A model generated the notes under the pieces. The model worked only from the letters and a program-made list of their open reading frames with translations. It made no database searches and was not told the origin of the DNA. A stretch of 5,840 nucleotides of DNA from Candidatus Iainarchaeum sp. (lineage in GTDB: Archaea > Iainarchaeota > Iainarchaeia > Iainarchaeales > Iainarchaeaceae). The DNA lies in NCBI GenBank assembly GCA_013331625.1, contig DUGC01000078.1, positions 3,748-9,587 on the forward strand, given 5' to 3'. The translations under genes and the position numbers were made by a program. Of this stretch, positions 5,702 through 5,840 are shown in pieces (the first letter of the stretch is position 1; each line of letters opens with the position of its first letter).

Positions 5702-5840
5702 CTTTCGTGTTATCTGTGCGGCTTTGCCGCCAGCCCTGTTGAAAACAGGGCTTCGTCTGCGTTCTTCCGAAGCGCAATTCGGACGCGGAGGACGAGACCC
5801 GAAGAGGCTTTTGTCAAAAGCCTCGGGAAAATGTACGAAG
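5693..5840 (+). CDS. Possible start of a repeat-bearing small protein (partial, runs off the right edge)
   Basis: Open for 49 codons from ATG at 5693 to the window end. The peptide starts MCELSCYLCGFAASP, continues VENRASSAFFRSAIRTRRTR and ends PEEAFVKSLGKMYE. The frame is also open upstream back to a stop at 5645-5647 and there reads NRAFVKSLGNMCE, so both 34-bp repeats are read in the same frame as AFVKSLGN/KM(C/Y)E. Cys residues near the start (C2, C6, C9) could bind a metal, but nothing else identifies a family. A TATA box lies 43 nt upstream (centre) and a weak GGGGA precedes the ATG. The Arg/Ser-rich composition and hairpin-filled DNA also fit a non-coding repeat that happens to be open. 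A real gene might instead start at the repeat's second ATG (5831). Confidence 0.3.
   Translation, partial: MCELSCYLCGFAASPVENRASSAFFRSAIRTRRTRPEEAFVKSLGKMYE
5718..5783 (+). other. Cluster of three small hairpins between the repeats
   Basis: GCGGC-TTT-GCCGC (5718-5730), AGCCCTGTT-GAA-AACAGGGCT (5732-5752, a perfect 9-bp stem) and TCCGAA-GCGCAA-TTCGGA (5766-5783). With the hairpin cores of the flanking repeats this gives five stem-loops in about 160 bp, far denser than in the coding regions of this window. It suggests a structured RNA, a repeat element, or both. Confidence 0.6.
5806..5839 (+). repeat. 34-bp repeat, second copy, with hairpin core
   Basis: A second copy of the element at 5668-5701, exactly 138 bp (46 codons) downstream. 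Here the palindrome is longer: ten base pairs from G5804 to C5824 around a single T at 5814. It ends with an ATG (5831-5833) matching the ATG of the first copy (5693-5695). The window ends one base later, so further copies may follow. Confidence 0.8.

Noticed and set aside
5663..5840. CRISPR array at the right edge
   Set aside because: Only two copies are seen, 138 bp apart with a 104-bp interval. That is too long for a normal spacer, and the interval is itself hairpin-rich and in-frame with the repeats.

Overview
The window (about 50% GC) is archaeal. It encodes ribosomal protein eL42 (L44e), which bacteria lack, and an archaeal-type SMC-family ATPase. Four genes have an AT-rich TATA-like box about 25-28 nt upstream of the start codon, the arrangement of leaderless archaeal transcripts. 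Compact spacing, a 4-bp stop/start overlap and a short convergent overlap fit a small streamlined genome. A DPANN-type or other uncultivated archaeon is plausible, but the sequence alone does not fix the lineage.

Layout. (1) 1-1952, minus strand: the first 650 codons of an SMC-family ATPase, running off the left edge. Its head is clearly SMC-like, but the middle of the protein carries a Rad50-type zinc-hook motif (CPTC) where an SMC hinge should begin. (2) 2018-2806, minus strand: a multi-pass membrane protein 65 nt upstream of the SMC-like gene and probably co-transcribed with it. (3) 2807-3086: a divergent promoter region with several hairpins. (4) 3087-3374, plus strand: eL42. (5) 3508-4988, plus strand: a two-gene operon of a winged-helix/coiled-coil protein of unknown function and a HAD-family hydrolase, joined by an ATGA overlap. 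(6) 4966-5538, minus strand: a small secreted, C-terminally anchored surface protein, convergent with the HAD gene and overlapping its end by 23 bp. (7) 5539-5840: a divergent promoter region and a hairpin-rich sequence holding two 34-bp near-identical repeats exactly 138 bp apart. This stretch is open in one frame to the window edge and may be the start of a repeat-bearing gene or a mobile or structural repeat.

The most interesting item is the SMC-head plus zinc-hook chimera, which also has an unusual Walker A variant (alanine for the middle glycine). Next are the terminal in-frame 138-bp repeat, the HAD protein with Asn in place of the second catalytic Asp, and the PEF-CTERM-like tail of the surface protein. 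Gene neighbourhoods do not show these genes acting together as one system. The credible partnerships are membrane protein with SMC-like protein (shared transcript) and winged-helix protein with HAD protein (translational coupling).
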